Of a DNA stretch of 64,000 bases, positions 39,725 to 51,096 are shown one piece after another. Origin of the DNA: Craspedostauros australis (lineage: Eukaryota > Bacillariophyta > Bacillariophyceae > Mastogloiales > Achnanthaceae); NCBI GenBank assembly GCA_026770025.1, contig JAMXDE010000043.1, forward strand, positions 248,001 to 312,000, in the 5' to 3' direction. Made by a program: the position numbers and the translations under genes. The notes beneath the pieces are model-generated. The model made no database searches and was not told where the DNA came from. It saw only the letters and a list, made by a program, of their open reading frames with translations. Within the stretch, counting starts at the first letter, position 1; each line of letters opens with the position of its first letter.

Positions 39725-42010
39725 ATGAAGGCTTCTTTCGAGAGGCGCTCTGGCCGACGGAAGCAGCGACGTTGGTGGATGAAGTGGGTGATATTCATGG
39801 TCGCGATGGGAGCAGTGCGCGTTCTGATTACTTCCTACTCTGCTGCTCAGCAGGCCACCGAGCTTGCCCAGTACTCTTCCGTGAGGTCCTCGGCGACAGC
39901 TGATGCAGAGTTGATCCAAACGAGAGACGATGCGAGAATACAACGACACGGCATTCGCGATCCAAAGCAGCATGCAACGAAGACAGCCGATGTTCCAAGG
40001 ATCTTCGGAAACACACCAGGCAAGGACTGGCCCAAGATCATCGATGATTTCGTCAAGCTGTACCGCCAATCCGCAGCACCATCGATCCACATTCACACGC
40101 AGTCGTGGAATCGGATCATTGCGACTGACATGGACGTGAGAACCGATGACGAGGTTGCGATGCAGCAGGAGGGCGATCGCATGTTCGAACGGTTTCCGTA
40201 CCTGCATCAGCTCAGCGACTACGCCGAGATGATGGCGAGGAACGTGACGAAAAGAGATCTGCCGATGGAGCCGGTGATATGGGATAAGGAGGAGTCCATC
40301 AACAGGTACTTCCAAATCATCAATGAGAGGTGCTCACGATCCATCCATGCAGTCAAGGATTCCAATTTCATGCACCAATGTTGGGGAACGATCATAGAAC
40401 TCATCGAAGGACCTCGTTGCACGGTGCGACTGGATTCGCGTTACGTTTGCAATGGTCCGCCGGATGGAAAGCGGTCCGAGAAGATCCCACTGGATATCGC
40501 CGACGACTGGGTTGGCACCAACGAAGCTGAATCAACGGCGCCTCCGGCAGAGCCGGTCCGACAGTACACGGTGGAACAAGTGATTCAGCAGCATTTTACA
40601 GATGACACATTGAACATTGTCATCATCGGCGCTGGGCCAGTCGGATTGCAGCTCGCAAACATCCTCAACCATCTCAAGACGAGAGATTCCATTCGCATCC
40701 TCATGTTCGAGAAGCGAGTCGATCACCCGGGTCGCAAGAAGGAGTACTCGAGAGACTGGTGCACGCACATATCGTTCGATGCATTCCGAAGGGGCGATCC
40801 ACGCGTTGTCGAATTCTTTGATCAGATCATCGTTCGAGATGACGAGAAGCCGCGCAAGAACAACGCGACGAAGGTCCGCAACTATGACGAAGAGTTCGAC
40901 ATCTTTCATGACTCGGCGCGCCGCAAGGTGAACCTCCCGCTCATGATGATTGAGACGCTGTTGCTCATTTCGAACCGCAATTTGGGTGTCAAGTTCATCT
41001 ACGAGAACATCAAGACGCACCGGCATCTTCTCGGGCAGGTCCCCAACCTCGTCGTCTTTGATGCGTCAGGCCATCGACTCGAGAAGATGGAGAGAACCGG
41101 AAAGACGGCCGCGTCGTCCACCTCTTCATTCTTCGATCGCATGCCAAGTTTCAGCAGCGAGAGCCAGTCGGTCACCGTGTCGGATTGGTCACCGGACCTG
41201 AGCGTCGTCGACAAAGCTCAGCGTTACCCGTGGTTTTTCATGGAGAAGAAAGATTATCCAGTCCTCAGAGATCGCAACTTCCTGGCGAAGGTCGCCACTC
41301 AGACGACGGCGCAAGGCACCATCATGTATCCCGTCACCCCGCAAGGCCATTCCTTCCGACTGCGCACGATGGAATTCGTCAATTTCAGATATTCGAGACG
41401 CGTTCGCGGTATGTTCGATGGGTGGCAGAATCACATGAGGGACGTCATGCAGTCCGACCACCCTCTCTGTGGTGAAGATGTTTGCGGCATCGTTGAAGAT
41501 TTCCTCTGCGATGATTACTGCGCACTCGCCTTTGGATGGGACTCTTCCATCGGGTACCGTCCCGACATTTTCGAGGCAATAAAGACCACCTGGCCATACG
41601 TCTCGACCATGAGTGCGATGATCGCGCTGACTGCCGATCAGTTTGACCTCATGGCCTACATCTACCACGAGCTGAACAGCAAGGCCGAACCCGTCCGGGG
41701 CCTCCCATTAACATTCATGGTGACCAAGGAGGCATTCAAGAAGAACAACATGGCCTACACGGTGGTGTTCTTTGCCAGCCATTCCGGGATGACGCACCCA
41801 GTGTCATCTCTATACACATTCACGCCGTACATCTACAACGACGTCGTTGTTCCAATGTCTGCAACGACAGACGGAAGGATCGGGGGCGCGCCGTTGCTTC
41901 GGGTGGGGGACTCGCTGTCCTCGGGCAATTCCAACCTCGGTTCCGGTCTGAGCCAGCATCTGGGCATCATGGAGACTTTTGGGAGAAAATTGAAGGACTT
42001 TGAGATTTGA
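39725..42010 (+). CDS. Membrane-anchored FAD-binding oxidoreductase-like protein (paralogue 2)
   Basis: 761 residues from the ATG at 39725, which aligns with the start of paralogue 1; two in-frame ATGs further upstream (e.g. near 39484) are less likely. Architecture is the same: basic RRWWMKW, one hydrophobic segment, the shared GNTPGKDWPKIIDDF / HTQSWNRIIA region, Rossmann motif IVIIGAGPVGLQLANIL near residue 300, LMFEKRVDHPGRK and SRDW, and a conserved C terminus. The linker before the FAD domain is shorter than in paralogue 1. Long near-identical blocks such as EQVIQQHFTDDTLNIV show the two copies are related by duplication, now inverted about a 5.9 kb centre holding the secreted repeat protein. 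Function unknown; an NAD(P)H-dependent flavin monooxygenase is one possibility, but no second dinucleotide fold is evident. Confidence 0.75.
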   Translation: MKASFERRSGRRKQRRWWMKWVIFMVAMGAVRVLITSYSAAQQATELAQYSSVRSSATADAELIQTRDDARIQRHGIRDPKQHATKTADVPRIFGNTPGKDWPKIIDDFVKLYRQSAAPSIHIHTQSWNRIIATDMDVRTDDEVAMQQEGDRMFERFPYLHQLSDYAEMMARNVTKRDLPMEPVIWDKEESINRYFQIINERCSRSIHAVKDSNFMHQCWGTIIELIEGPRCTVRLDSRYVCNGPPDGKRSEKIPLDIADDWVGTNEAESTAPPAEPVRQYTVEQVIQQHFTDDTLNIVIIGAGPVGLQLANILNHLKTRDSIRILMFEKRVDHPGRKKEYSRDWCTHISFDAFRRGDPRVVEFFDQIIVRDDEKPRKNNATKVRNYDEEFDIFHDSARRKVNLPLMMIETLLLISNRNLGVKFIYENIKTHRHLLGQVPNLVVFDASGHRLEKMERTGKTAASSTSSFFDRMPSFSSESQSVTVSDWSPDLSVVDKAQRYPWFFMEKKDYPVLRDRNFLAKVATQTTAQGTIMYPVTPQGHSFRLRTMEFVNFRYSRRVRGMFDGWQNHMRDVMQSDHPLCGEDVCGIVEDFLCDDYCALAFGWDSSIGYRPDIFEAIKTTWPYVSTMSAMIALTADQFDLMAYIYHELNSKAEPVRGLPLTFMVTKEAFKKNNMAYTVVFFASHSGMTHPVSSLYTFTPYIYNDVVVPMSATTDGRIGGAPLLRVGDSLSSGNSNLGSGLSQHLGIMETFGRKLKDFEI

Positions 42011-42268
42011 GAGCGACCAGGCAACCGTTGACTTCGAGGAATTGCGTCGGGGTTATCTTGGTCAAAAGGGATCAAATTGAATTACAGAGTGAGAGAGCAT
42101 TGTGTATGGTCAATGCGAGAATATAGCAATACATAATATTATATAATGTATAGAACGACACGGAGCTGCTTGCAATCATTCGAAGAAGCGCAGAGCAATC
42201 GCAGAACAGATTGCTCTTCTCATTGAATACGCATTCCTCGGTGGGATTTGCAAAACCAGTAAAATAGG

Positions 42269-42339
42269 GTCCCCTCCGGGAATCGAACCCGGGACCTTCT
42301 GCACCCAAAGCAGAAATCATACCTCTAGACCAAGGAGAC
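42269..42339 (-). tRNA. tRNA-Pro (anticodon TGG)
   Basis: Reverse complement identical over all 71 nt to the copy at 18845-18915. Flanks are not conserved with that copy beyond a few bases. Confidence 0.95.
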
Positions 42340-43118
42340 AGTCCGTTGTTTCTGTGGGGAAGAAATGGTGTTTTATAATATGTTTTGTTTGTTGAAGGTA
42401 TGAATTGAGATCAATGCCAGCTTATCTCTTGTTTGTCAGGAAGGAAATGCGTCGCCTCGCCATCCGATGTCATGGATATCACCAACGCCAATGGTGGCGG
42501 ATGGAATAGGTTAGTTGTACGATGATCTCGCATCTCTGCATTTCATAATCGTATGCGAGGTCTGCCCAATTGCCATGAGGACGATGACAGGAACTCGAAG
42601 TTGATCGCCAAGCTCGTGAGGCGACTGCGTCGCAAGGCAGACTTCGTGTCCTTTCGATGGGAACAGCGCGATCTGCGACCAGGCGTGCGTCCAGTGTAGC
42701 ACGATCGTCCGAGAGGGTGATTGGGTTTCAATTCAACAAGAACAAGCGCCAACGCGCCCAACAGAACGGCTGAGTGACTCGCAGCAACTGCACACCCCAG
42801 TTGCCATGGGGTCGCCAGGTCCAGCGGGGAATCTCCACCATCACGACACAGCGCCTTCACCAAATGAAATCACGCAGCGTCGCCGAAGGAGTCGCCCATT
42901 CCTCTTCCAAAGCTGCGTTTTCACATTCTTCGCTCCTGAGACGGATACCCAAACCACGTGCCAGATCCCAGTCTCTCTGGTACTTCCGACTCGATCGTCT
43001 GCTTTTGTGAGCAGAGCGTTGGTGAAGAGGTGTGAGCGGGACTATCTATCGAGCAGCCACCACGCATTTTGTGACTTGCTGAGCTTGTAGGTAAAAGTGT
43101 GAAGATTGGCAAAAGGGG
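42340..43118. other. Spacer between two tRNA-Pro genes
   Basis: About 780 bases. No coding frame or RNA gene seen apart from the flanking tRNAs. Confidence 0.45.
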
Positions 43119-43189
43119 GTCCCCTCCGGGAATCGAACCCGGGACCTTCTGCACCCAAAGCAGAAATCATACCTCTAGACCAAGGAGAC
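43119..43189 (-). tRNA. tRNA-Pro (anticodon TGG)
   Basis: Identical over 71 nt to the other two copies. The bases just before its 5' end (GAACTA, minus strand) also match those of the 18845 copy. Confidence 0.95.
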
Positions 43190-43583
43190 TAGTTCGTGTT
43201 GTCGTATCCATGACTCGAATTGTTTATACTCACTATTTACTTGAAACACGATTTGTCCGTCCACGTTGTTGTGTGGTGCTGTTTCGGAAAAAGAAAGAAG
43301 TGCGCCGCAAACGCCAGTACCTATCTTCCCAGACGATAACTTGCTCGGCAGCTCGCAAACGAAGTAAGCACCGAACCATACATACTCAACGCGAATGGAC
43401 ATGTTGCGATCACCAGAGGCCAAAATGGTTCTGTGGTATGGTATGGTATTCTATACTATATCGATTTTTGTTCGGATTGAAGGTATGAAGGCACACCTCT
43501 TCATTGGCAGAAGGCAGTGCCGCATGTAGTTTGAATTATTGTTGTTGCTGTTGGCATAACAGAGCGCGCAAGCGGTTGCCTGC
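43190..43583. other. Spacer downstream of the RBR ligase gene
   Basis: Should include the 3' UTR of the ligase gene. Nothing else supported. Confidence 0.45.
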
Positions 43584-45879
43584 TCATGCCTCTTCCATGC
43601 CCTCCTCCACGTATTTGAGGATATTGCGCATGAAACGATCAACGACGCGTGTCTGTGTGTGTGTTGTTTTAGTCAAGAAGGAAGTGAAACAGAGCCGAGC
43701 CGAGTTGAGGAAGGGCGAATTGGTGAGAATGATGAGAATCTGATTCTCAGTCTCTGCAATGTGTTGCGAAAATGAGCTTGTAGCCAATACCGTACTCCAC
43801 ACACTGCACACACACGGTCAACACGATCAACACTACCACCACGACGTACCGTGTTGACGACCTCGGTTCGGTCCATCGCAGCCACTGGCTTCTCCGACAG
43901 CTCTGACAGGGTTTCCGTGAATCGCTCCAACATTTCCTGGTGATATTCGAATCGTTCCTTCTGCATGCTGGGCGATGCGCCAAAGTAGTAGGCGTAGACG
44001 TACGTGTACTTGAGCACGTGGCGGCATTCCACAAGCTGTTCGTTGGCCGCTTTCAAGAATTCCACGTCGGCCCACTTGGAGTTGCTGGACGATTCCTGGA
44101 GGATGACCATCCTGGCCTCCGTCTCCTGGAGCTGCTTGCGCGCAAATTTCTCGGCTTCGTCATGTGCATGATAGCGCTTGTAGTAGTGCAGGTACCGATC
44201 GAGCTCTCGCTTGGCGCGCGCTGCTTCCGACTGATCCTCGACGCCGCCGCCGGTCTTGGAATCGAACTTGTTGCATTTGTAGTAGCCGCCGGTGTTGGCA
44301 CCGTGGTTGTTCCAGTCGCCCATGCAGATCCAGCAGAACTCGTGCTTGCAGCGTCCGCAGGTCATGTGGTTGCAGCCCTGATTCTTCTCGATTCTGGAAA
44401 CGCACTTGGGGCATGATTTGGTATTGGCGAGGATCCAGTTGGCGGTCTCGGATTCGTTGCGGCATTTGTCCTTCCACCGCGTGACGTCCTTGCATGCGCA
44501 TGGTGCGTGCGGCTCCTCTCCGCAAACAACGCAGAAGGCGGTCGTGCAGGAGTGGCACTGGGTGGTCCGATCCTGGATGGTCTCCAAGCAGGCTTGCGAC
44601 GAGGCGCAGGCAACGAATTCGCATCCCTTTCCAGGGCACCACCGGGTGAGTCTGTTGGATTCGACGAAGGATCGCAGCTGGTAGGTGGAGTACTTTTGCA
44701 GGAGCTTGTCGGTCCTGGCTTGCGTCGAGGGCGTTGCTCCCGACTTGAGGCTTGCCTCCATCTCGACCTCCGTCACCAGCTCGTTGCACGAGGCCTGCGG
44801 ACAGGTGGTGGTTTCCACGCACGCTGGTCCCTCGTTGATGGCATTGGCGCAAAAATCCTTCCAGCACAGGAGACAGAATGTGTGGCCGCACGGCATGGTC
44901 AGCGATGATTCGGTCGTCATGTCATCGTAGCAGATTCCGCATGAGCCGAGGGAGCTGCCTGGTTTGGGTTGTGGCTTTGGGCTGCATCGGTTGTGCACGC
45001 CGCATTCCTTGAGGAGTTTGTCGGATGAGTAGAAGACTTCCAGCAGCGCCTCCTTGGACCATTTGTGTTTCCGCAGAAGGACCATGGCCGCGGCTGATGG
45101 GATGTCCAGAACCTCCATGACGTCCTTCAACCGCCGGCGCATCTCTGGCACCAACTCCTCCGATGGCAACATGCGGATGCCTGACTTTTGGGCTGTTGTT
45201 TAATCGGTTGATCGGTTGATTGTTTCAATGCGGTGTGCATCAGTGTGTATGGTCGTACAGTATGTAGGGTATGCAGTGATGATGGAGTGAGCAGGTCGCA
45301 CATGTGAGATACGATGCAAAAATGTGGCGAAGTAATCGCAACACGGAGAACATGGAAGAGGAATGGATGCGGAATTGGAATGTGAGCGACGAGCTGTGAT
45401 ACGAAGTATGCTTGACCATGGACAAAGGTATATGCACAACGTGTGGTCTTGTGTTGGCTGATCACATGGATTGCAACACTGGCGCACAAAGCAAAGCAAC
45501 TCAATTGAACGCAGACAGATGGAGAACTGCGTACGCAGCTTCGCCGATCAATGAGTGCGACCATGACCACAGAGCAGGGAATAGCTCTGCTTTCTCTAGT
45601 TGCTCTGCATGCTATCCTCCACAAGCATTCCACAAGCATACATTGATACGCACCTCCTGAAACGGGCGGCGCGTTTGGGTTGCCGCCGCTGTTCGTCGCG
45701 CTCCAATCCATGTCTGGGGAGGAGAGGTAGCTGGCCGCCTTGCTGGAGCGATGGTTGCTGGAGTTCCCCATGACGACATCATCGTCGTCTGTGTACTCGT
45801 AGTCATTGTCTTCGTCATCCGAGTATTCGTACTCGTACTCTTCTTCGTCATCAGACGCCATTGCAGCGGATCCGGACAT
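43584..45879 (-). CDS. Ariadne-type RBR E3 ubiquitin ligase
   Basis: Three exons, complement(join(43584..43652, 43850..45180, 45654..45879)), 541 residues. Exon 1 codes an acidic N terminus (EEEYEYEYSDDED), exon 3 the last 22 residues (TRVVDRFMRNILKYVEEGM). RING1 starts at CGICYDDM (~156), the IBR has CHSCTTAFCVVCGEEPHAPC, and RING2 has SCPKC..IEKNQGCNHMTC, whose Cys ~345 is the expected catalytic cysteine that takes ubiquitin from E2 as a thioester. The C-terminal helices match the Ariadne domain, which in HHARI folds back on RING2 and is released by neddylated cullin-RING ligases. Donors are GTGCGT and GTACGT. Length matches the family (about 500-560). The 5' leader just before the ATG is CAA-rich. 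With F-box proteins nearby, a link to SCF ligases is possible but only inferred. Confidence 0.93.
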
Positions 45880-47138
45880 GTTGTTATTGTGGTTGCTGTC
45901 GTTTGTGTCTGTCGTTTGCGGCTTGTCGCTTGGAGGGAGTCAGGCCTGGCAACCGTCGATCGTGTTTGCGTTTGTGTTGGTTTCTGCGAAGTGTCGTGAG
46001 CGGCTGTGGTTGTGTCGTGCTTTTTGGGGTTTTGTGCTCGGAATTGTGTTTCGCGAAATGGGATCCTCTGGTCTTGCCTGTTTGTGTGTGCGTGTGTGTG
46101 CGAGTCACAGCGATTGACGGCGATCTTCTGCTTGATTGATTGCGGATGCTTCTTTCTTTCTCTGTCTCTCTGTTGGCACTGTTGCGGTTGTTGCAGTTGT
46201 TGCTGATGATAATGATGATGATAGTTCACCTCTTCCTTGCTTCCTTTGGCTCTTGTCTTCCCTTTCTTTGGTTTCTTTGGGTTGCTTCGCTTCACTTTGG
46301 TTCTGAGCGGATTGTGGTTTTGTTGTGATGGTTGTGTGCGATGTGTTTCTCCTCCGTCCAGAGACAACAAGATGGCGACCCTCTCTATCTCCTTCCCTCC
46401 GCCTTGGCTTGATGTCCCGCGTCTGGCGACTTCGGGTTTGCCTCGTGTGTTCGTTCGCCCGTGTAATCTCCAACCGTTTTTTCCTTGTTTGTTTCTCTGT
46501 CGAGTGTTTCGGACACGACCGCAGACACGTCTTGACGCCACCGAACTTCGTTCCGTATCGGCAGTCTCCCAAGTTCACAGACAAGCGTACAGCACGAGGG
46601 ATGTCATTGGATGGATGAATGTTCTTGATGACGTCATGATTTGTCGCATTCAACTGCATCAGGTTCTGGTTGTCGTTGGTGACGTCATCAACGTCAATCT
46701 ACGAATCAAAGATAGATCATATCAAGAAGAGAACAGATGCGCGAGTTTGGCGTACGAGCTACATGTGCCATTGGTGGTCGATCGTACTCCGCGGAGCATT
46801 GTTCCACGCAAGTGGAGCGTGTTCATGCGCGTACATACGTGTAGGGGTACCATAGATTGTACATACCAATGCAGACTCTCCCCCCAGATCGTTCCTCATC
46901 AAACCACTACCACTGGAGAGCACATACAAAATACGACCACCTGTGGGAAATACAAATAGAGGACTCTTTTCTACTCTCTGCTCTCTCATTTACTCGGACG
47001 GAATCGATTGAGTCTGTCTCGTCTTGCATTCTTCTAAGTAAATACATGAGGTTGCGTCTATTGGAGTATTGGAATGTCCCCTCCCAATGTCGTCTCCTGC
47101 TCCTGGTTGCTTTCAGTCCAAACCAACAGGACCCAAGG
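45880..47138. other. Spacer upstream of the RBR ligase gene
   Basis: About 1.26 kb. The part next to the ligase start is CAA/CAG-rich on the minus strand (45880-45905 and 46180-46225). Open frames here are low-complexity, Lys/Thr/Gln-rich products of that bias. No gene supported. Confidence 0.5.
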
Positions 47139-48086
47139 CTACGCGCAAGGAGCCGTGCATGGCTTGTGCTCCCAAAGCAGTTCGCTGATGTTGCACCAGA
47201 ACAGTTCATGGACGTTGTCGCATCGGTCACAAACGACGTGCTCAGCTTGTATTGACGACGAGGCCGATGGCACACCAGTGTTCAATTTCTCGAAGTGAAG
47301 GACCGCGATGAACAGCTTCTCCAGGCAACAATGTGCCTCGTTCCGTCGGCCCAGCATTAGATTTATATCCATGAGATTGTTGAGTGAGGATGTGATCAGG
47401 GGCGTTGCGTTCGGATGGGATGGACCAGGTCCGCTCAAGGTTTGCCATTCTGGCTGGCAGTCGCCCCGCGATGGTGTTGCCACGGAAAGCGCCAACGCGC
47501 CACGATACAGATCGATCGACTGTTGCAGCAGTTGGATGCAAACCGGATTGGGGTCCACGTCTTGTTCGGCCTCGTACAAATCTGTGCCAGGCGCATCCCA
47601 GCTCTCCTCTTGCGCCCCTTTCGTCGTCTGCTTGGATGTACACTGCTGTGCAGCGTAATCGTGAAGTATCTGCGCGGCTTGTACGTGGTGCAGTAGTGCG
47701 ATGTTGAACATTATGATCTGAAACAAGGTCTTCAGAAACACCATCTCTTCCCACGGCGACCATGCCGTGAGGCTTGCGCTGTACGAAGGATGAATCGTGA
47801 AGATGTTCACGCATAGCCGTCGTGGCCGCAGATCATGGTTTGGCAGGTACGTGCAATGCAGCGCGTCCATCACGTCCTGACCGGAGGGGCATGCGTTCTG
47901 ATCGGCCGATGGCGTTGGACTGTAAGCGCGGGTGCGCCGCTGTGGTGAGTTCGCCAGCTCGTCCAGGAGATCTCCGATCGTTGCCAACGTGGAATGGTAC
48001 GTGGCGTGCGCACCCATGAGATCGCCGTCGCTGAGCTGCTGACCACCGTCGTTGATGTGCTTGATCAGGGACGCTGGGTTCATCAT
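47139..48086 (-). CDS. TPR-like helical protein (paralogue 1)
   Basis: 315 residues from the ATG at 48086 (MMNPASLIKHIN), chosen because it aligns with the start of paralogue 2; an upstream ATG at 48173 would add a PTPTPT leader. The chain is mostly helical with TPR-like character: GDLMGAHATYHSTLATI near the start, IIMFNIALLHHVQAAQ in the middle, and SSLNNLMDINLMLGRRNEA with LEKLF later, patterns I associate with tetratricopeptide arrays in stramenopile proteins. The C terminus adds C-D-R-C and a Cys-rich end (CTAPCA). No catalytic motif, signal peptide or membrane span. A scaffolding role is inferred. Intronless. The second family member lies 3 kb away on the same strand. Confidence 0.7.
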   Translation of the reverse strand: MMNPASLIKHINDGGQQLSDGDLMGAHATYHSTLATIGDLLDELANSPQRRTRAYSPTPSADQNACPSGQDVMDALHCTYLPNHDLRPRRLCVNIFTIHPSYSASLTAWSPWEEMVFLKTLFQIIMFNIALLHHVQAAQILHDYAAQQCTSKQTTKGAQEESWDAPGTDLYEAEQDVDPNPVCIQLLQQSIDLYRGALALSVATPSRGDCQPEWQTLSGPGPSHPNATPLITSSLNNLMDINLMLGRRNEAHCCLEKLFIAVLHFEKLNTGVPSASSSIQAEHVVCDRCDNVHELFWCNISELLWEHKPCTAPCA

Positions 48087-48217
48087 GCTGATGTTGAGCC
48101 TGATTTCTGCTGCTTCTATCGATGTTGGTGTTGGTGTTGGTGCTGGTGTTGCTCTTCGTCCACTATGCAGCATGCATGAAGTAGAGAGAAGTGTTGATGG
48201 CTTTACTTTTGTTGTTG

Positions 48218-48248
<31 letters not shown>

Positions 48249-48496
48249 TGTGTTCGTGATGGGATGGGATGGGATGGGATGTACGAGAAGATGGTGGATA
48301 CTGCCGCCCTCATCTTTGTTGCTGTGCTGTGTATGTACATGTGTGGTACATCTTCTACGTAAAGCACGACCTACACAATAGATACATGTTTGTGTGGTGA
48401 GGGCAGTTGGACGGCCTCGACTTGTGGAGAATCAGCTGCGCACGGGACTTCGTCGACTCGACCGCCTGTGTCATGGGACATGGTGTCAGATCGAGC
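48087..48496. other. Leader region of TPR-like paralogue 1 with simple repeats
   Basis: Contains a TTG/CTG trinucleotide tract (48210-48251, CAA/CAG on the minus strand) and four GGGAT pentamers (48261-48280). An upstream ATG at 48173 is in frame with the gene. Confidence 0.6.
48210..48251. repeat. (TTG)n(CTG)n microsatellite
   Basis: Five or six TTG units followed by about eight CTG units, immediately 5' of the TPR-like gene on the minus strand. Confidence 0.85.
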
Positions 48497-48547
48497 AGAG
48501 TACGACTGATAGTAGAGTACGACTGAAAGTAGAGTACGACTGAGAGT
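48497..48547. repeat. 17-nt tandem repeat, three copies
   Basis: Unit agagtacgactgatagt repeated three times, each with one base difference in the same position (t, a, g). Non-coding context. Confidence 0.85.
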
Positions 48548-51096
48548 AGAGTCCTCTTCTCAGTTCTGTTGTCGTCATGGCCCGCGCCTGGTGTGTCGAG
48601 CACCAACGAACGAAGAGATCCACCAAGGAAGAAGAACACACGATGCCAGAAAAGCTCCATTACTCCGGTCCACCATCTACTCGCAAGCGCGCGAAAGGGT
48701 TGACGACGATCTTGTGATACTTGTGGAGAGGTGGAAGTTGATCTCCGTGTTGGAAGCGCGGCCACACTACAAGTAGGTATGTCGGTGCGTCCAAATTGTC
48801 ATCCGCTCCGCTCCGTACCATAGCTCGTGCAATACATGCATCGTCTTGATGCACAATGTGTCTTTGTATCGGTTGCCCACCAGAAGGACCAGGACAACAG
48901 CTACGCCAGCAGATCGCACAACCGGCCTCCGCGAATTTGGTTTGCGGAAGGGTCTTTTGTGCAGGGAGAATCAGTCACAAGGTGCCGGCCGAATGATCAA
49001 GGGACGACGAAGGACAACTCACACGTCGAGAGAGCCAAGCGAAGAGCGCAATTCGACCTTTCTTTGAGTTAGTTTGCATGGGGCTGCCATAAGCTTGTAA
49101 GCTCACATTCCACGAGCAATTGGAGCATTGCTGAGTACAGGCTCTGCAGAAAATAGAACGTACTACTATTGCGCAATCCGCCTCTGGGTGGTGTTGGTGG
49201 GTGCTGATTGCTCGTACGATCTATATATGGTGCGCTTGGTCGGAGATGATTGAGGTTGGAAGGAAGAAACAACTTCTACTAACGTGGATGTGCGGGTAGA
49301 ACTGTCTCTTTACGCCTTCGTGGCTTCTGCGGGGAGTCCAGAAGTATCGGGCTCTGCTGCGGAGAAGGAAGTTCGGGATCGGCCGGAGTAGATTGCTCTG
49401 TTCTGTCACCACGCTCTGTCATGTTATTGTGCTATTACGATCCTTGGATGTGTTGCTTGGTATGGAATTGTTCGCGCACGTGTGAGCAGAAGACTATTAT
49501 GTGTGGCAACCTAATACCCACCATTTGCAACCATTTCTAGAGACGCAACCAGTTGTCGTGTCTGGGGAGGCCAGTCGACTTGGGACCAACAACCGGGCAC
49601 AGATTGGATGGAAATGCGTGTCTTGGGTGTGGACATAGCGCTTTGGGCTCCCCTCCTCTTCTTCCAAAGCAAATGGCCTCTCGCGTGATACTTCCATTCG
49701 CCGCAGCAGACATGGAGCAGTTTCAACCTTCGCGGCCACAACACAAAGACTTCCCATTGGTACTAATACTAGTGAATGTGCAAGGATGGTCGCGAGCATG
49801 GGGCCTTCTGTGTTAAGTCGCTGTTTTAGGAGAAACGAAGGGTGTGCAGAGCGATCAACGCGGGCGACAGAAGCCGATTTTGTCATAACGAACTGTGATA
49901 AGTTTTGCCAAGCGCGTTGACCTTCACTGACTGCATCGACGACTGCATTGACAAAGGACGAACACGCTATCGCAAACTTGGACGCATCACTCAATGCCCT
50001 CGTCTGCCCTCTCTCTCTCTCTCTTTGGAAGCAGCACCCTGTCCCGGCCGCGCAGACCAGCCCATCCCCCTCAGCCAAGGCGAGTAGCAAGACAAAGAAG
50101 CGGCTCCGTGACACTCGCGAGTTGCTCGATGGCGGCTCAGAAGAACCTGTCGGAGATTCCCACGGGTCGAGGAGAAGGAGTAACTGGAAGCGTTGCGTGA
50201 GAGGTTTCCTTGTTGCACGCAGCGCGAGTGCAAGTACGGGTACGTACAAGTATGTAGGAGGATCTAGCTTTCATATGCTTCTCATTCGAACATGCAAGTT
50301 CGGCTGCCTCGTTGGCCACCCACACGCGTATCTCAGACCAGTACCGTCGGTTGGGTCCGAAGTTGTGCGGAGCGCGGATGCTCCTCGCCATCATCCGAAC
50401 ACTCGATTGTCTCGTTCGTCATCCTCGGGGAGCTGAAAGCGGCAGTGTAGGCGGGAAAAGGCTCTGGGAACCTCGCAGACACCGAGGAAGACAAGACCTT
50501 GCGATCCTTTCGTACCTACTTGGTCGGGAGGAGGATCCTTGTTCGCATCCTATCCTAGTTTGTACTCCCTCTGGAGTATGCACGGGGGTGCGCGAGTGGA
50601 TGCGTGAATTGGCAGATGGTCGATGACACGAGCGTGGGCATGAGCCGCGGACCTGAATATCAGTGCAAGGCTGAGTACCATACTATTATAGTTGTAGTAC
50701 AGGCCATGGGTGCAAGTGTGCAGAGTATGGTCCATGGAGTGGCGACAGCCGCCGCAGCCGGCAGGAGACTTAGCTCAAACAGCCATTTGCGCAGGAGACA
50801 GATACAGATGGATGGCACATTGGGATGAATCAGATCCAGGTGATGCGACTCCTACCTCGTACCGTACTGGTGCTCGTGGACAGAAAGAGCGGGTGCCACA
50901 TCGTTCCGCGCGAGCTTTTCTGATACACGGAACAGGACGGAGTAGATGGATCAGAGCGCACTACACTTCACCAAATGGCGTGGACAGCAGGTAGTCTAGT
51001 TGTGTTTGGCACTGATAGAGTAGTGAAGCTAGTATGCTAATTGGTATGTATACATCATTAGTGGTTGCAGCAGAAGAGAGCAGGTACCAGCGCGAT
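48548..51096. other. Long spacer without supported gene
   Basis: About 2.5 kb. A 250-codon minus frame (49497-50249) lacks an ATG start and recognisable motifs. A short Pro-rich minus frame near 49300-49430 (STPADPELPSPQQSP) has coding-like codons but is only about 45 codons long. A CTCTCT run lies at 50011-50028. I cannot support any gene. Confidence 0.4.

Noticed and set aside
45612..46541. 309-codon minus frame
   Set aside because: Lys/Thr/Gln/Arg-rich product of repeat-biased leader; the overlapping acidic exon of the RBR gene is the real frame.
49497..50249. 250-codon minus-strand frame
   Set aside because: No ATG start, no codon bias, no motif; length is possible by chance in GC-balanced spacer.
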